A DNA stretch of 59,311 nucleotides from an uncultured Opitutia bacterium (GTDB lineage Bacteria; Verrucomicrobiota; Verrucomicrobiia; Opitutales; Opitutaceae), in the NCBI GenBank assembly GCA_903877135.1, contig CAIRCN010000032.1, forward strand, positions 1-59,311. The letters are read 5' to 3'. The notes under the pieces were generated by a model that saw nothing but the letters and a program-made list of their open reading frames with translations, was not told the origin of the DNA and ran no database searches. Made by a program: the position numbers and the translations under genes. How positions within the stretch are numbered: position 1 is the stretch's first letter; the number at the start of each line of letters is the position of its first letter. This document shows positions 45,728 through 53,620 of this stretch, one piece after another.

Positions 45728-47344
45728 TCAATTTTCCAAGTCCACAAACTGGAAGCGGTGGATGCCTAGTAGCGCGGGCTCCCAGTGCCGCACGGCGGGC
45801 TGCGCGAGGTAGGTGCGCGCGCCGAAAAACACCGGGGCGACCGGGGCCTCGTCGAGCAACACCGCCTCGGCCTGCTGAAACGCCTCGTAGCGGCGGGAGG
45901 GGTCGGCGGTTTGCGCAGCCTGGCGGATGAGCGCGTCGTAGCGGGCGTTGCGCCAGCCGGTCCAGTTGTAGGCGCCGTCGCCCGTCATGATTTCGAGGTA
46001 GTTCACCGGGTCGATGAAGTCGCCGACCCAGCGGGCGGTGGAGATGGCGTAGTTGAGGGTGCGCTGGTTTTGGAGCCAGGTTTTCTGTTCCATTGGGGCG
46101 AGGGTGATGCGGATGCCGAGTTCGCGCAGCCACATGGCCTGGATGACCTCCATGACCTTGGTGTGAATTTCATCGTTGCGGGCCTGCGCCTCCAGCACGG
46201 GGAAACCGCGGCCGCCGGGAAACCCCGCTTCGGCGAGCAACCGACGCGCGCCGGCGAAGTCGGTGGGGATTGTCGCGCGCGAGGTGTAACCGGCGCAGGC
46301 GGGCGGCGTGAAGAAATGCGCGGGGCGGCGCGTGTCCGCGAGGACAGTGCGCGCAATGCTCTCGCGGTCGATGGCGCGGGCGAGCGCGGCGCGGACCTTG
46401 GGGTTGTCGAGCGGCGGACGGGTGACGTTGAAGCGTAGGAAAAAAGTCTCCAGCGACGGCTCGATACGCAGGTCGGCGGGGTCGGAGTGGCGGTAGCGGG
46501 CGACCTTGGCGAGGGGCAGTTCGTAGGTGAGGTGGAGCTGGCCGGCGCGAAAATCGCGCTCTTCAACGCCGGGGTTCTCGGTCGGATAAAACACGATGCG
46601 GTTGAGGCGCACCTGCGCGGCGTCGCGGTAGAGCGGATTTTTGCGGACGGTGAGGCGGGCGTTGGCCGACCAGGATTCGAGGACGAAGGGGCCGTTGCCG
46701 ACGAAGCTGGTGGGGGTGGTCCACGGCGAGTCGCGGCGATCGATCGCACCAAATTTCCGGAGCACGCGGATGTTGACGGGATACCAACTGGTCTGGGCGG
46801 CGAGGCCCGGGAGGTAGGGCGCGGGATGCTCGAGCGAAAGGCGAAGCGTGAGCGGATCGAGTGCGACGGCGCCGAGCGCAGCAGGATCCATGAGGTCGCC
46901 GCGGTTGAGGGCTTCGGCGTTTTTGAGCGGGAAGAGATAGTAGGCGCTTGAGGCGGCGAACGAGGGCAGGAGCATACGGCGCCATGATTGCACGAAGTCG
47001 TCGGCGGTGAGCGGGTCGCCGTTGGACCACTTCAGGTTGGCGCGGAGGTGAAATGTCCACGTCAGGCCGTCGGTAGAAACGTCCCAGCGTTCGGCGACGG
47101 CGGGGACGACCTGCGAGGTGCGCTCGTCGATGGCGCAGAGACCCTCAAACAGCGCGGCGGAGATAATCTGGTCGGTCGAGGCGTCCACGAGTTGCGGGTC
47201 GAGCGTCTGCGGTTCGGCGCCGTTTCCGAGGTGCAGGACTTTTTCGCGAGTGCCGGCGGCAGCGACGGTCTCGCGTCGCGCGCAGCCTAGGACAAGGAGC
47301 GAGGCGAGCAGGCTGACAAACAGGGACGGCAGAAACCGAAACAT
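45728..47344 (-). CDS. Oligopeptide ABC transporter substrate-binding lipoprotein (SBP family 5)
   Basis: 538 residues from ATG at 47344. Lipoprotein signal with Cys after 'LLVLG'. 'EPQTLDPQLVDASTDQIISAALFEGL', 'VVPAVAERWDVSTDGLTWTFHLRANLKWSNGDPLTADDFVQSWRR' and 'NGPFVLESW' are OppA/DppA hallmarks. It captures peptides in the periplasm; no permease or ATPase gene is next to it. It may form a unit with the following secreted protein. Confidence 0.92.
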   Translation of the reverse strand: MFRFLPSLFVSLLASLLVLGCARRETVAAAGTREKVLHLGNGAEPQTLDPQLVDASTDQIISAALFEGLCAIDERTSQVVPAVAERWDVSTDGLTWTFHLRANLKWSNGDPLTADDFVQSWRRMLLPSFAASSAYYLFPLKNAEALNRGDLMDPAALGAVALDPLTLRLSLEHPAPYLPGLAAQTSWYPVNIRVLRKFGAIDRRDSPWTTPTSFVGNGPFVLESWSANARLTVRKNPLYRDAAQVRLNRIVFYPTENPGVEERDFRAGQLHLTYELPLAKVARYRHSDPADLRIEPSLETFFLRFNVTRPPLDNPKVRAALARAIDRESIARTVLADTRRPAHFFTPPACAGYTSRATIPTDFAGARRLLAEAGFPGGRGFPVLEAQARNDEIHTKVMEVIQAMWLRELGIRITLAPMEQKTWLQNQRTLNYAISTARWVGDFIDPVNYLEIMTGDGAYNWTGWRNARYDALIRQAAQTADPSRRYEAFQQAEAVLLDEAPVAPVFFGARTYLAQPAVRHWEPALLGIHRFQFVDLEN

Positions 47345-47673
47345 GCCGAAACGAAAGCACACACGGAGCGTGGCGCAAGACGCGCGGTGGGCAAGCTGCA
47401 GGTGAAAAACCTGCTCGGGACAGGTAGCGGAGTGCCGCCATTGCGGTTGAGGCAGCAATCAAAAAAATTTGCTTATCATGGTGAATTATTCATTGCGGAT
47501 GCCGGTGCACATCATGGATTCACGATCACGCATGGCCGTGGTTTTGTATGTCTTGCTGGCGATGATATTCATTGGGCTTGTCGTCAGTGAATTTCGGCGA
47601 GTGTCGCGGCCTCGGACGCACCAAACATCCATGGCTCCTAAAAACATAGGTGCGGCATCGCACCTCCGAAATC
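47345..47673. other. Intergenic region between oppA-like and PIG-V-like genes
   Basis: 329 bp between divergently oriented genes. From about 47460 the base composition drops clearly (runs such as A7 at 47461-47467). It holds one small membrane ORF candidate (listed separately) and presumably the promoters for both sides; no terminator or repeat is evident. Confidence 0.6.
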
Positions 47674-47684
47674 ATGAGCGGTGA
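47478..47684 (+). CDS. Possible small one-TM protein
   Basis: 68 residues from ATG at 47478 (or a TTG at 47469). One strong hydrophobic helix, 'MAVVLYVLLAMIFIGLVV', is followed by a basic tail. Overlaps the start of the PIG-V-like gene by 11 nt. Not recognised; the length and lack of homology memory make it uncertain, but the helix and position in the AT-rich patch argue for a real or decayed gene. Confidence 0.35.
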   Translation: MVNYSLRMPVHIMDSRSRMAVVLYVLLAMIFIGLVVSEFRRVSRPRTHQTSMAPKNIGAASHLRNHER

Positions 47685-48906
47685 TCACTCAACGGCGGAT
47701 CGGGCTTCGACGGGTGCGGATATCGGCAAGTCTGAAGCGGCGGGTCGTTGGCGAGATTGGCCTTATGTATTGGGGCTTTTTTTGGCTTCAAAGGCCTTTA
47801 TCGTTTTTGTCGCATTGGTAGCGCCGCTGTTATTTGGCCCGGGCAATTTTTACAAGGGACGGGCCACTGAGATTGGTTGGATTGCATTCGTGGCTCGCTG
47901 GGATGCCAATTGGTATATCCAGATCGCACAACAGGGATATGTCTTCCGGCCTGACGGCACAGGTTCAGTTTCGTTTTTCCCTCTGTTTCCGCTCCTGTTG
48001 CGCGGGTTGATTTTCTGTGGCGTCAATCCGGTCGTCGCCGGCCTGCTGATTGCCAACGGCTGTTTTCTCGGGGCGCTGTGGCTGTTTTATCGTCTTGTGA
48101 AGGAAGAATTCGGCCGCCGCGAGTTGGCACGACATGCCACGGCACTGCTGGCTTTCAGTCCGGGACTGGCGTGGTTTTCGATCGGCTACACAGAGTCTTT
48201 ATTTCTACTCCTGTCGATCGGGCTCGTCTATGCGTTGCGCCGCCGAAGGTTTGGGATTGGTGCCATGCTGGGAGTGCTGGCTGGCCTTTCTCGGCCCAAC
48301 GCCGTGGTTTTAGTGGCACCTTTGCTTTTGCTCGTTGGACCGACGATCGGCGAATCTTGGCGCCGAAGCAACTGGCGAAGGCTATGTGTGGTGGGCAGCA
48401 GTGCTATCGCGCCGATAATTGGACACGGACTGTATTTGGGTTACCTGCAGCTAGCCTTCGGCAATTGGCGGGCGAATCACATCGTGGAACTGCACGGATG
48501 GGATACGAAATTTCAGCTGAGCTGGCTAGTGCTCTCGCAGAAGATCCCCGGCGTGGGACTGCACCTATTCGACAATCCAGAGGTCTGCCGGGAGCATGTG
48601 GCGTGGTCGTGGTTCCTCCTACTGTTCGTCACCTTGTTTTCACTTATCGCGCTATGGGAGAAGCGGGCCGGTTGGTGGCAGTCGGTCTTCGTGTTGGCTT
48701 ATTTCAGTCTATATGTCTCGATCCTTCAACTCAACGGCCCAGTGTATGCCGTGGCCCGCTATGCGGCGCCTATTTTCCCTTTCTACATCGCAGTGGCTTT
48801 GTTTGCGGAAAACCGTTGCTGGGCCCAACCGGCTGCTCTGGTCGCGTGCGTGATGTGGTCAACCATCACCGGGTTGATGTTGTTCGCCGGTTATCACATC
48901 AACTGA
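47674..48906 (+). CDS. PIG-V-like mannosyltransferase family membrane protein
   Basis: 410 residues, about ten TM helices. The PIG-V/GT76 signature 'RWDANWYIQIAQQGY' with its acidic residue after TM1 and 'FFPLFPLLLR' are clear, and 'GLSRPNAVVL' matches the next conserved loop. Bacterial relatives are polyprenyl-linked sugar transferases; acceptor unknown. The gene is notably AT-richer than its neighbours (24 of 60 bases G/C at 47761-47820, against 46 of 60 at 45001-45060), which suggests acquisition by transfer. ATG at 47674. Confidence 0.83.
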   Translation: MSGDHSTADRASTGADIGKSEAAGRWRDWPYVLGLFLASKAFIVFVALVAPLLFGPGNFYKGRATEIGWIAFVARWDANWYIQIAQQGYVFRPDGTGSVSFFPLFPLLLRGLIFCGVNPVVAGLLIANGCFLGALWLFYRLVKEEFGRRELARHATALLAFSPGLAWFSIGYTESLFLLLSIGLVYALRRRRFGIGAMLGVLAGLSRPNAVVLVAPLLLLVGPTIGESWRRSNWRRLCVVGSSAIAPIIGHGLYLGYLQLAFGNWRANHIVELHGWDTKFQLSWLVLSQKIPGVGLHLFDNPEVCREHVAWSWFLLLFVTLFSLIALWEKRAGWWQSVFVLAYFSLYVSILQLNGPVYAVARYAAPIFPFYIAVALFAENRCWAQPAALVACVMWSTITGLMLFAGYHIN

Positions 48907-48935
48907 ACGATACGGATAGGCAGTAAAATATTTCT

Positions 48936-48962
48936 AAGAAATCCGGTGCGACTACGTTTGAG
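48936..48962 (+). promoter_or_regulatory. Second copy of a TAAGAAA-CGTTT motif
   Basis: CTAAGAAATCCGG...CGTTTGA resembles 53028-53054 in front of the ECF sigma gene (CTAAGAAAGCCGG...CGTTTAA), sharing about 20 of 27 bases at the same spacing. No plausible gene follows it on the plus strand before 49050. Confidence 0.35.
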
Positions 48963-49049
48963 TCGACGCCTTTGCCGAGGTCAGGATCTTGATGCAATTA
49001 TCAGTGGAGACAGAATTTGCGACGCGCGCAGAGCAAGTTTCGCAGTGCG

Positions 49050-50918
49050 TCAGGTGCCGGTGGCTCCCTCCAGCACCGCTTCTTCGCGCTCGCGGCGAAA
49101 CTGGCTCGTGTAGAGCGCGTAGTAGTGGCCGCGCTGCTGGAGGAGTTCCTCGTGGGTGCCGTTCTCCTCGATGCGCCCCTGCGTGATGACGAGGATGCGG
49201 TCGGCGCGGCGGATGGTGCTGAGCCGGTGGGCGATCACGAAGCTGATCCGGCCGGTGAAGATCGTTTCGAGGCCGCGCTGGATGAGTTGCTCGGTCTCGG
49301 TGTCGATGGAGGAGGTGGCCTCGTCCATGACGAAGATCTGCGGATTGGCGAGGAGCGCGCGGGCGAACGACAAGAGCTGGCGCTGGCCGGTGGAGAGACG
49401 GTTGCCGCCCTCGCCGACAGAGGAGTCGTAGCCGTGCTCCATGCGCACGATAAACTCGTGGGCGTTGACGAGGCGCGCGGCGGTCTCGACCTCGGCGTCG
49501 GTGGCGTCGAGGCGGCCGTAGCGGATGTTGTCGCGGACGCTGCCCTTGAAGAGGTGTGGCGTCTGGAGGACGATGCCGAGCTGCGACTGCAGCCAGTGCA
49601 GCGGGCGCTCGCGGTAGTCGGTGCCGTTGAGCAGAATCTGGCCGGTGACGGGCTCGTAGAAACGGCAGACGAGCGAGACGATGGTGCTCTTGCCGCCGCC
49701 AGAGGGGCCGACGAGCGCAATCGTTTCTCCGGCGCGGACGGTGAGGTTGAAATCGTGCAGCACGACCGGGCCGCTCTCGTAGCGGAAGGTGACGTTGCGA
49801 AACTCGATGAGGCCGATTTGCTGTGGCAGGCCGTCGGGGGCAGATTCGATTTTAGATTTTGGAGTTTGGATTTTGGATTGGGCGAGACGGGCGAGGACGG
49901 CGGGGCTGTCCTTGATGGCGGGCACGGTGGCGAGCAGGTCCATGACGCGCTCGCCGGCGGCCTGCGCGCCCTGCATTTCGGTGAGCTTCTGCGCGAGCTG
50001 GTTGATCGGGTTGAAGAACTGGCCGGCGAAGTTGATGAATGCGACGAGCGTGCCGAGGCTCATGGCGCCGCCGATGGTGAGGTAGCCGCCGCGCCAGAGC
50101 GCGAGGCCGGCGGCGAGGCTGCCGAGCGTGGCGACGATGGGAAAATAGACGGCGTTCTGCCGGGCGTTGAGCACTGAGGCGTTGAACATCTGCGCGCTGA
50201 GCTGCTGGAACTCGCCGAGGTTTTCGCCCTCGCGCACGAGGGTCTTGGTCGTGCGCACGCCCTGAATCGACTCGTTGTAGCCGGCGGTGATCTGGGAGTT
50301 GAATTTCCGGATTTCGCGCGCGGAAAGGAGCATTTTTTTCTGGAAGAACTTCGAGATGACGGCCAGCGGCGGCACGATGCCGATGACAATCAGGCCGAGC
50401 TTCCAGTTCATGATCAGGAGGCTGGCCGCGATCATCGTGACGTAGCTGAGGCCCCAGACGATATCGAGGAAGCCCCAAGCGATGATGCGCGCGAGCCGGT
50501 CGCAATCGCTCGTGAGGCGCGTGATGAGCCAGCCGACGGGGCGCGTGTCGAAGAAGGCAAACTCGAGCTCCTGCAGGCGGTCGAAGCAGTCGCGGCGGAT
50601 GTCGTGCGCGAGGCGGTTGGAAATGTTGCCCGCCATCTCGATGAAGAGCCAGACGCCGGCACAGAGGGTGAGCGTGACGGCGAGGTAGACGGCGATGTAA
50701 CGGGTGAAGGGGGCGTGGGCCCCATGGCGCACAACGCCGTCGATCACCCAGCGGGTGATATGGGCAAAGCCGGCGTCGCACATGGCGATGATAACGGCGG
50801 TGAGGAAGAGCGGGATGAGATAGCGCTTCAGGTGCAGGGCGCGGCGGAAAATCTTCCACCACAAGCCGGCGTCGAGCCTGGCCTTGAATTCGTCTTCCTG
50901 ATGAAATTGGGCGGACAT
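49050..50918 (-). CDS. ABC exporter half-transporter, subunit 2 of a heterodimer
   Basis: 622 residues: six-TM exporter domain (about 25-320) plus NBD. Walker A 'GPSGGGKST' near residue 406, Q-loop, Walker B 'IFVMDEATSSID' with the catalytic Glu, H-loop 'IAHRLST'. The signature reads 'LSTGQ' rather than LSGGQ. The linker (about 340-360) is encoded by an AT-rich repeat-like tract. Starts 2 bp after the stop of its partner. The partner's Walker B and this variant signature would together form the degenerate site of an asymmetric exporter such as BmrCD, LmrCD or TM287/288. Confidence 0.88.
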   Translation of the reverse strand: MSAQFHQEDEFKARLDAGLWWKIFRRALHLKRYLIPLFLTAVIIAMCDAGFAHITRWVIDGVVRHGAHAPFTRYIAVYLAVTLTLCAGVWLFIEMAGNISNRLAHDIRRDCFDRLQELEFAFFDTRPVGWLITRLTSDCDRLARIIAWGFLDIVWGLSYVTMIAASLLIMNWKLGLIVIGIVPPLAVISKFFQKKMLLSAREIRKFNSQITAGYNESIQGVRTTKTLVREGENLGEFQQLSAQMFNASVLNARQNAVYFPIVATLGSLAAGLALWRGGYLTIGGAMSLGTLVAFINFAGQFFNPINQLAQKLTEMQGAQAAGERVMDLLATVPAIKDSPAVLARLAQSKIQTPKSKIESAPDGLPQQIGLIEFRNVTFRYESGPVVLHDFNLTVRAGETIALVGPSGGGKSTIVSLVCRFYEPVTGQILLNGTDYRERPLHWLQSQLGIVLQTPHLFKGSVRDNIRYGRLDATDAEVETAARLVNAHEFIVRMEHGYDSSVGEGGNRLSTGQRQLLSFARALLANPQIFVMDEATSSIDTETEQLIQRGLETIFTGRISFVIAHRLSTIRRADRILVITQGRIEENGTHEELLQQRGHYYALYTSQFRREREEAVLEGATGT

Positions 50919-50920
50919 GG

Positions 50921-52759
50921 CTAGATGGGCTTAAGTTCGCGGCCGAAGTCGGCCTCGACGTTGGTCTGGATCTGCCAGAGGCGGCGGTAGAGGCCCTCCT
51001 GGGCGGAGAGTTCGGCGTGGGTGCCGGTTTGTATTATGCGGCCGCGGTCGAGCACGACGACGCGGTCGGCGTGGGCCAGGGTCGACAGGCGGTGGGCAAT
51101 CACGAGCGTGGTCGCCTGGCCGCGGCGCTCGCGCAGGGCGTTGAGGATGACCGCCTCGGTCTCGCCGTCGATGGCGCTGAGGGCGTCGTCGAGGATGAGG
51201 AGCGGCGGGCGCTTGAGGACGGCGCGGGCGATGGCCATGCGCTGGCGCTGGCCGCCGGAGAGCGTGATCCCGCGCTCGCCCACGAGCGTGTTGTAACCCT
51301 GCTCGAAGGTGAGGATGGTGTCGTGGATGCAGGCGACGCGTGCGGCCTCCTCGATCTCGTGTTGGGGCGCGTCGCCGCGGCCGAGCCGGAGGTTATCGCG
51401 GAGGGACTTGGAGAAGAGGAACGGCTCCTGCATCACGACGCCGATCTGTGAGCGCACCCAGGTGCGCGGGAGGGAGGTGAGTTCGCGGCCGTCGAGCTGG
51501 ATAGAGCCTTCGGTGTAGTCGTAGAGCCGCAGCACGAGGTGCATGAGCGTGCTCTTGCCGGCGCCGGAGGGGCCGAGGATGGCGAGGGTCTCCCCGGGGG
51601 CGACGTCGAAGGAGAGGCCGTTGAGAGCGCCGGCGCCGGCGATGGTGGCCGACTGGCTGGCGTGGGCGAATTGCAGGTCGCGCACGCGGATCGCGCCGGT
51701 GAAGCGGGCGGGCGGGGCGGCGGCGGGCGGTTCGGATTCGCGCTCGACGGCGAGGATCTCGCGGATGCGCGTGAGGGCGACGGAGGTCTTGCCGAGGTCG
51801 GTGAGGAGGCGGCCCATCTGGCGGACGGGCCAGAGCATGATGCTCAGGTAAGAAAGGAACGCGAAGAGCATGCCGACGGTGAGTTCGCCGGTGGTGATCC
51901 AGTGCGCGCCGACGAGGAGGGTGAGGCCGAGCTGGCTCAGGGCGACGAAATCGCTGAGCGACCAATACCACGACATGAGCCGCAGCATGTGCAGGCTGCG
52001 GTCGCGGTAGCGGGCGTTGGGCGCGGCGAACTTGGCGCGTTCGAAGTCCTGCCGGGCGAACGCGCGGACCACGCGGATGCCGGTGAGGTTTTCCTGAATG
52101 ATGGCCGTGAGCGCGCCCTCGGCCTCGTCGACCTGCTTGAACACGTGCTTCACCTTGCGGAAGTAGATGTAGCCGTAGACGACGATCGGGCCGATCAGCG
52201 AAAACGACACGAGCGTCATCGGCACATGCAGCGAGAGCAGCAGGGGGAGGGCGGCGCCGGCGAGGATGAGGGCGTTTCCGATTTCCATGACCTGGGCGGC
52301 GAGAAACTGGCGGGTCGTCTCGACGTCGCTCGTGCAACGCTGGACGAGGTCGCCGGTGTCGGCGCGGTCGTGGTAGCGCGCGGGGAGGTGGTTGAGATGA
52401 TCGTAGAGTTCGTCCTTGAGGCGGCGGGCGATGCCGTCGCTGGCGAGGGCGGCCTGCCAGCCCTTGAGGTAGCTGCAGAGACCGCTGGCCGCGCTGAGCA
52501 GGACCATGGCGACGGGGGCGAGCCAGAGGTTCGCGTGCAGGTGCCCTGTGCCGCCGAGGAGGCGCAAGATGAGCCGGATGAGCACCGGGGTGTCGGGGCC
52601 GAGGGTCTTGCCGGCGACGGCGTAATCGATCGTGGCGCTGCCGATGAGGGGAACGCCGAAGTTGATCAATGTTGCCAGCACGAGGCAGCATAGCGCCAGC
52701 CCGTAGCGCAGACGGTGGCCGCGCATGATGGACCAGATGAGGTGGAGTTGGGAAAACAT
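50921..52759 (-). CDS. ABC exporter half-transporter, subunit 1 of a heterodimer
   Basis: 612 residues: six TM helices then an NBD. Walker A 'GPSGAGKST' near residue 398, canonical signature 'LSGGQRQRMAIARAVL', but Walker B ends in 'LLILDDALSAID', with Asp in place of the catalytic Glu, the hallmark of the degenerate site in heterodimeric exporters. Multidrug or lipid export is likely. Its ATG lies 28 nt after the T-run of an intrinsic terminator inside its own 5' leader, which indicates control by attenuation. Confidence 0.88.
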   Translation of the reverse strand: MFSQLHLIWSIMRGHRLRYGLALCCLVLATLINFGVPLIGSATIDYAVAGKTLGPDTPVLIRLILRLLGGTGHLHANLWLAPVAMVLLSAASGLCSYLKGWQAALASDGIARRLKDELYDHLNHLPARYHDRADTGDLVQRCTSDVETTRQFLAAQVMEIGNALILAGAALPLLLSLHVPMTLVSFSLIGPIVVYGYIYFRKVKHVFKQVDEAEGALTAIIQENLTGIRVVRAFARQDFERAKFAAPNARYRDRSLHMLRLMSWYWSLSDFVALSQLGLTLLVGAHWITTGELTVGMLFAFLSYLSIMLWPVRQMGRLLTDLGKTSVALTRIREILAVERESEPPAAAPPARFTGAIRVRDLQFAHASQSATIAGAGALNGLSFDVAPGETLAILGPSGAGKSTLMHLVLRLYDYTEGSIQLDGRELTSLPRTWVRSQIGVVMQEPFLFSKSLRDNLRLGRGDAPQHEIEEAARVACIHDTILTFEQGYNTLVGERGITLSGGQRQRMAIARAVLKRPPLLILDDALSAIDGETEAVILNALRERRGQATTLVIAHRLSTLAHADRVVVLDRGRIIQTGTHAELSAQEGLYRRLWQIQTNVEADFGRELKPI

Positions 52760-52787
52760 GGAAGAGGGACGGAGAGTGGGGAAAACG

Positions 52788-52870
52788 AAAAACCCGCTCG
52801 GGAGGAGCGGGCGGCGGAGAAGACCGGCGGTCTTTCGGGGGCCCGCTCGATGCGGCGGGCGGTAACCGGC
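52788..52870 (-). promoter_or_regulatory. Transcription attenuator (mutually exclusive hairpins plus terminator) of the ABC exporter operon
   Basis: Four minus-strand segments: 1 = GCCCGC (52860-52855), 2 = GAGCGGGC (52848-52841), 3 = GCCCGCTC (52812-52805), 4 = GAGCGGG (52799-52793) followed by T5 (52792-52788). Pairing 3:4 gives an intrinsic terminator (7 bp, 5-nt loop); pairing 2:3 (8 bp, perfect) is an antiterminator; pairing 1:2 (6 bp) frees 3 for termination. A small hairpin AAGACC/GGTCTT (52820-52834) lies between 2 and 3. Segment 1 begins 11 nt after the leader peptide stop, within reach of a ribosome stalled at the leader end. Confidence 0.75.
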
Positions 52871-52933
52871 TCAGGTGGCCGGTGTGCCCGCATACGCGAC
52901 GAGGAGAATCATATAAGCGTGGGTGCGGGTCAT
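52871..52933 (-). CDS. Leader peptide of the ABC exporter operon
   Basis: 20 codons, MTRTHAYMILLVAYAGTPAT, then TGA. Ends 10 nt before segment 1 of the attenuator and 112 nt before the exporter start. There is no run of one amino acid, so starvation sensing of the trp/his/leu kind is unlikely; arrest near the C-terminus, for example by a ribosome-targeting drug as with BmrB-bmrCD or Erm leaders, would favour the antiterminator (inference). A hairpin ACCGGC/GCCGGT (52865-52883) spans the stop. No Shine-Dalgarno sequence is evident. Too short for standard gene calling. Confidence 0.6.
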   Translation of the reverse strand: MTRTHAYMILLVAYAGTPAT

Positions 52934-53027
52934 AGTGGCGGTGGGTTGGGCTGGCGGCGAGAACAACGGACGGCCGGGCGGGTGGCAAGCCGGGAGTTGC
53001 GTCGGCGGGCGCGGCGGCAGATTCTTC

Positions 53028-53054
53028 CTAAGAAAGCCGGCGCGTCCGCGTTTA
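53028..53054 (+). promoter_or_regulatory. Candidate promoter of the ECF sigma gene
   Basis: CTAAGAAAGCCGG...CGTTTAA lies about 15 bp upstream of the sigma gene ATG at 53069 and has a related copy at 48936-48962. The two conserved blocks are TAAGAAA and CGTTT, separated by about 13 bp. It could be an autoregulated ECF promoter, but the spacing to the ATG would give a very short leader. Confidence 0.4.
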
Positions 53055-53068
53055 ACCTCCAGAACCGC

Positions 53069-53608
53069 ATGTCCCACGACCAACCGACAGGACCGGACGC
53101 GAATCATGAACCCGCCAGCTTTCTGGAACGCACCTTCGCGGAGCAACGCGCCCCGCTCACCCGCTATGCCGCCCGGTTGCTCGGCGACCCGGACCGGGCG
53201 CGCGACGTCGTGCAAGACGCGTTCGTCAAGTTCATGGCGCAGCCGGCGGGCGCGGTCGACGGGCACACCGTCGAGTGGCTGTTCATCGTCTGCCGCCACC
53301 GGGCGCTCGACGTATTGCGAAAGGAGAACCGCGTGAAGCGCTTCGAACCGGGCGAGGTGGAGCGCGTAACCGCCGCGGAGCCACGGCCGGGGCGCGCGAT
53401 CGAACAGGCGGAGACGCACGCGGCGCTGCTGGAGCTGATCGGCCGGCTGCCTGCGAACCAGCAGGAGGTCGTGCGGCTCAAGTTCCAAAATGGTTTCAGC
53501 TACAAGGAAATCAGCCGCATCACCGAGCTCTCGGTGGGCAATGTCGGCTTCCTCATTCACACCGCCGTCGCGCGACTGCGCACGGAATTTGCCGCCCAGC
53601 GGCCGTAG
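53069..53608 (+). CDS. ECF-type RNA polymerase sigma factor (associated with VWA/anti-sigma fusion)
   Basis: 179 residues from ATG at 53069. Region 2: 'LTRYAARLLGDPDRARDVVQDAFVKFMAQP...VEWLFIVCRHRALDVLRKENRV'; region 4: 'IGRLPANQQEVVRLKFQNGFSYKEISRITELSVGNVGFLIHTAVARLR'. It recognises a specific promoter set, perhaps including its own. The next gene starts 12 bp later and carries an anti-sigma-like N-terminus. Confidence 0.88.
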   Translation: MSHDQPTGPDANHEPASFLERTFAEQRAPLTRYAARLLGDPDRARDVVQDAFVKFMAQPAGAVDGHTVEWLFIVCRHRALDVLRKENRVKRFEPGEVERVTAAEPRPGRAIEQAETHAALLELIGRLPANQQEVVRLKFQNGFSYKEISRITELSVGNVGFLIHTAVARLRTEFAAQRP

Positions 53609-53620
53609 GAGACTGCCCCG

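Noticed and set aside
49017-50177. 386-codon plus-strand ORF opposite ABC subunit 2
   Set aside because: Antisense shadow of an NBD with Walker motifs.
52871-52933. Leader peptide as a branched-chain amino acid (ilv/leu) sensor
   Set aside because: Leu, Ile and Val are present but not in a run, and the downstream genes are an exporter, not biosynthesis genes; amino-acid sensing is not excluded but less likely.
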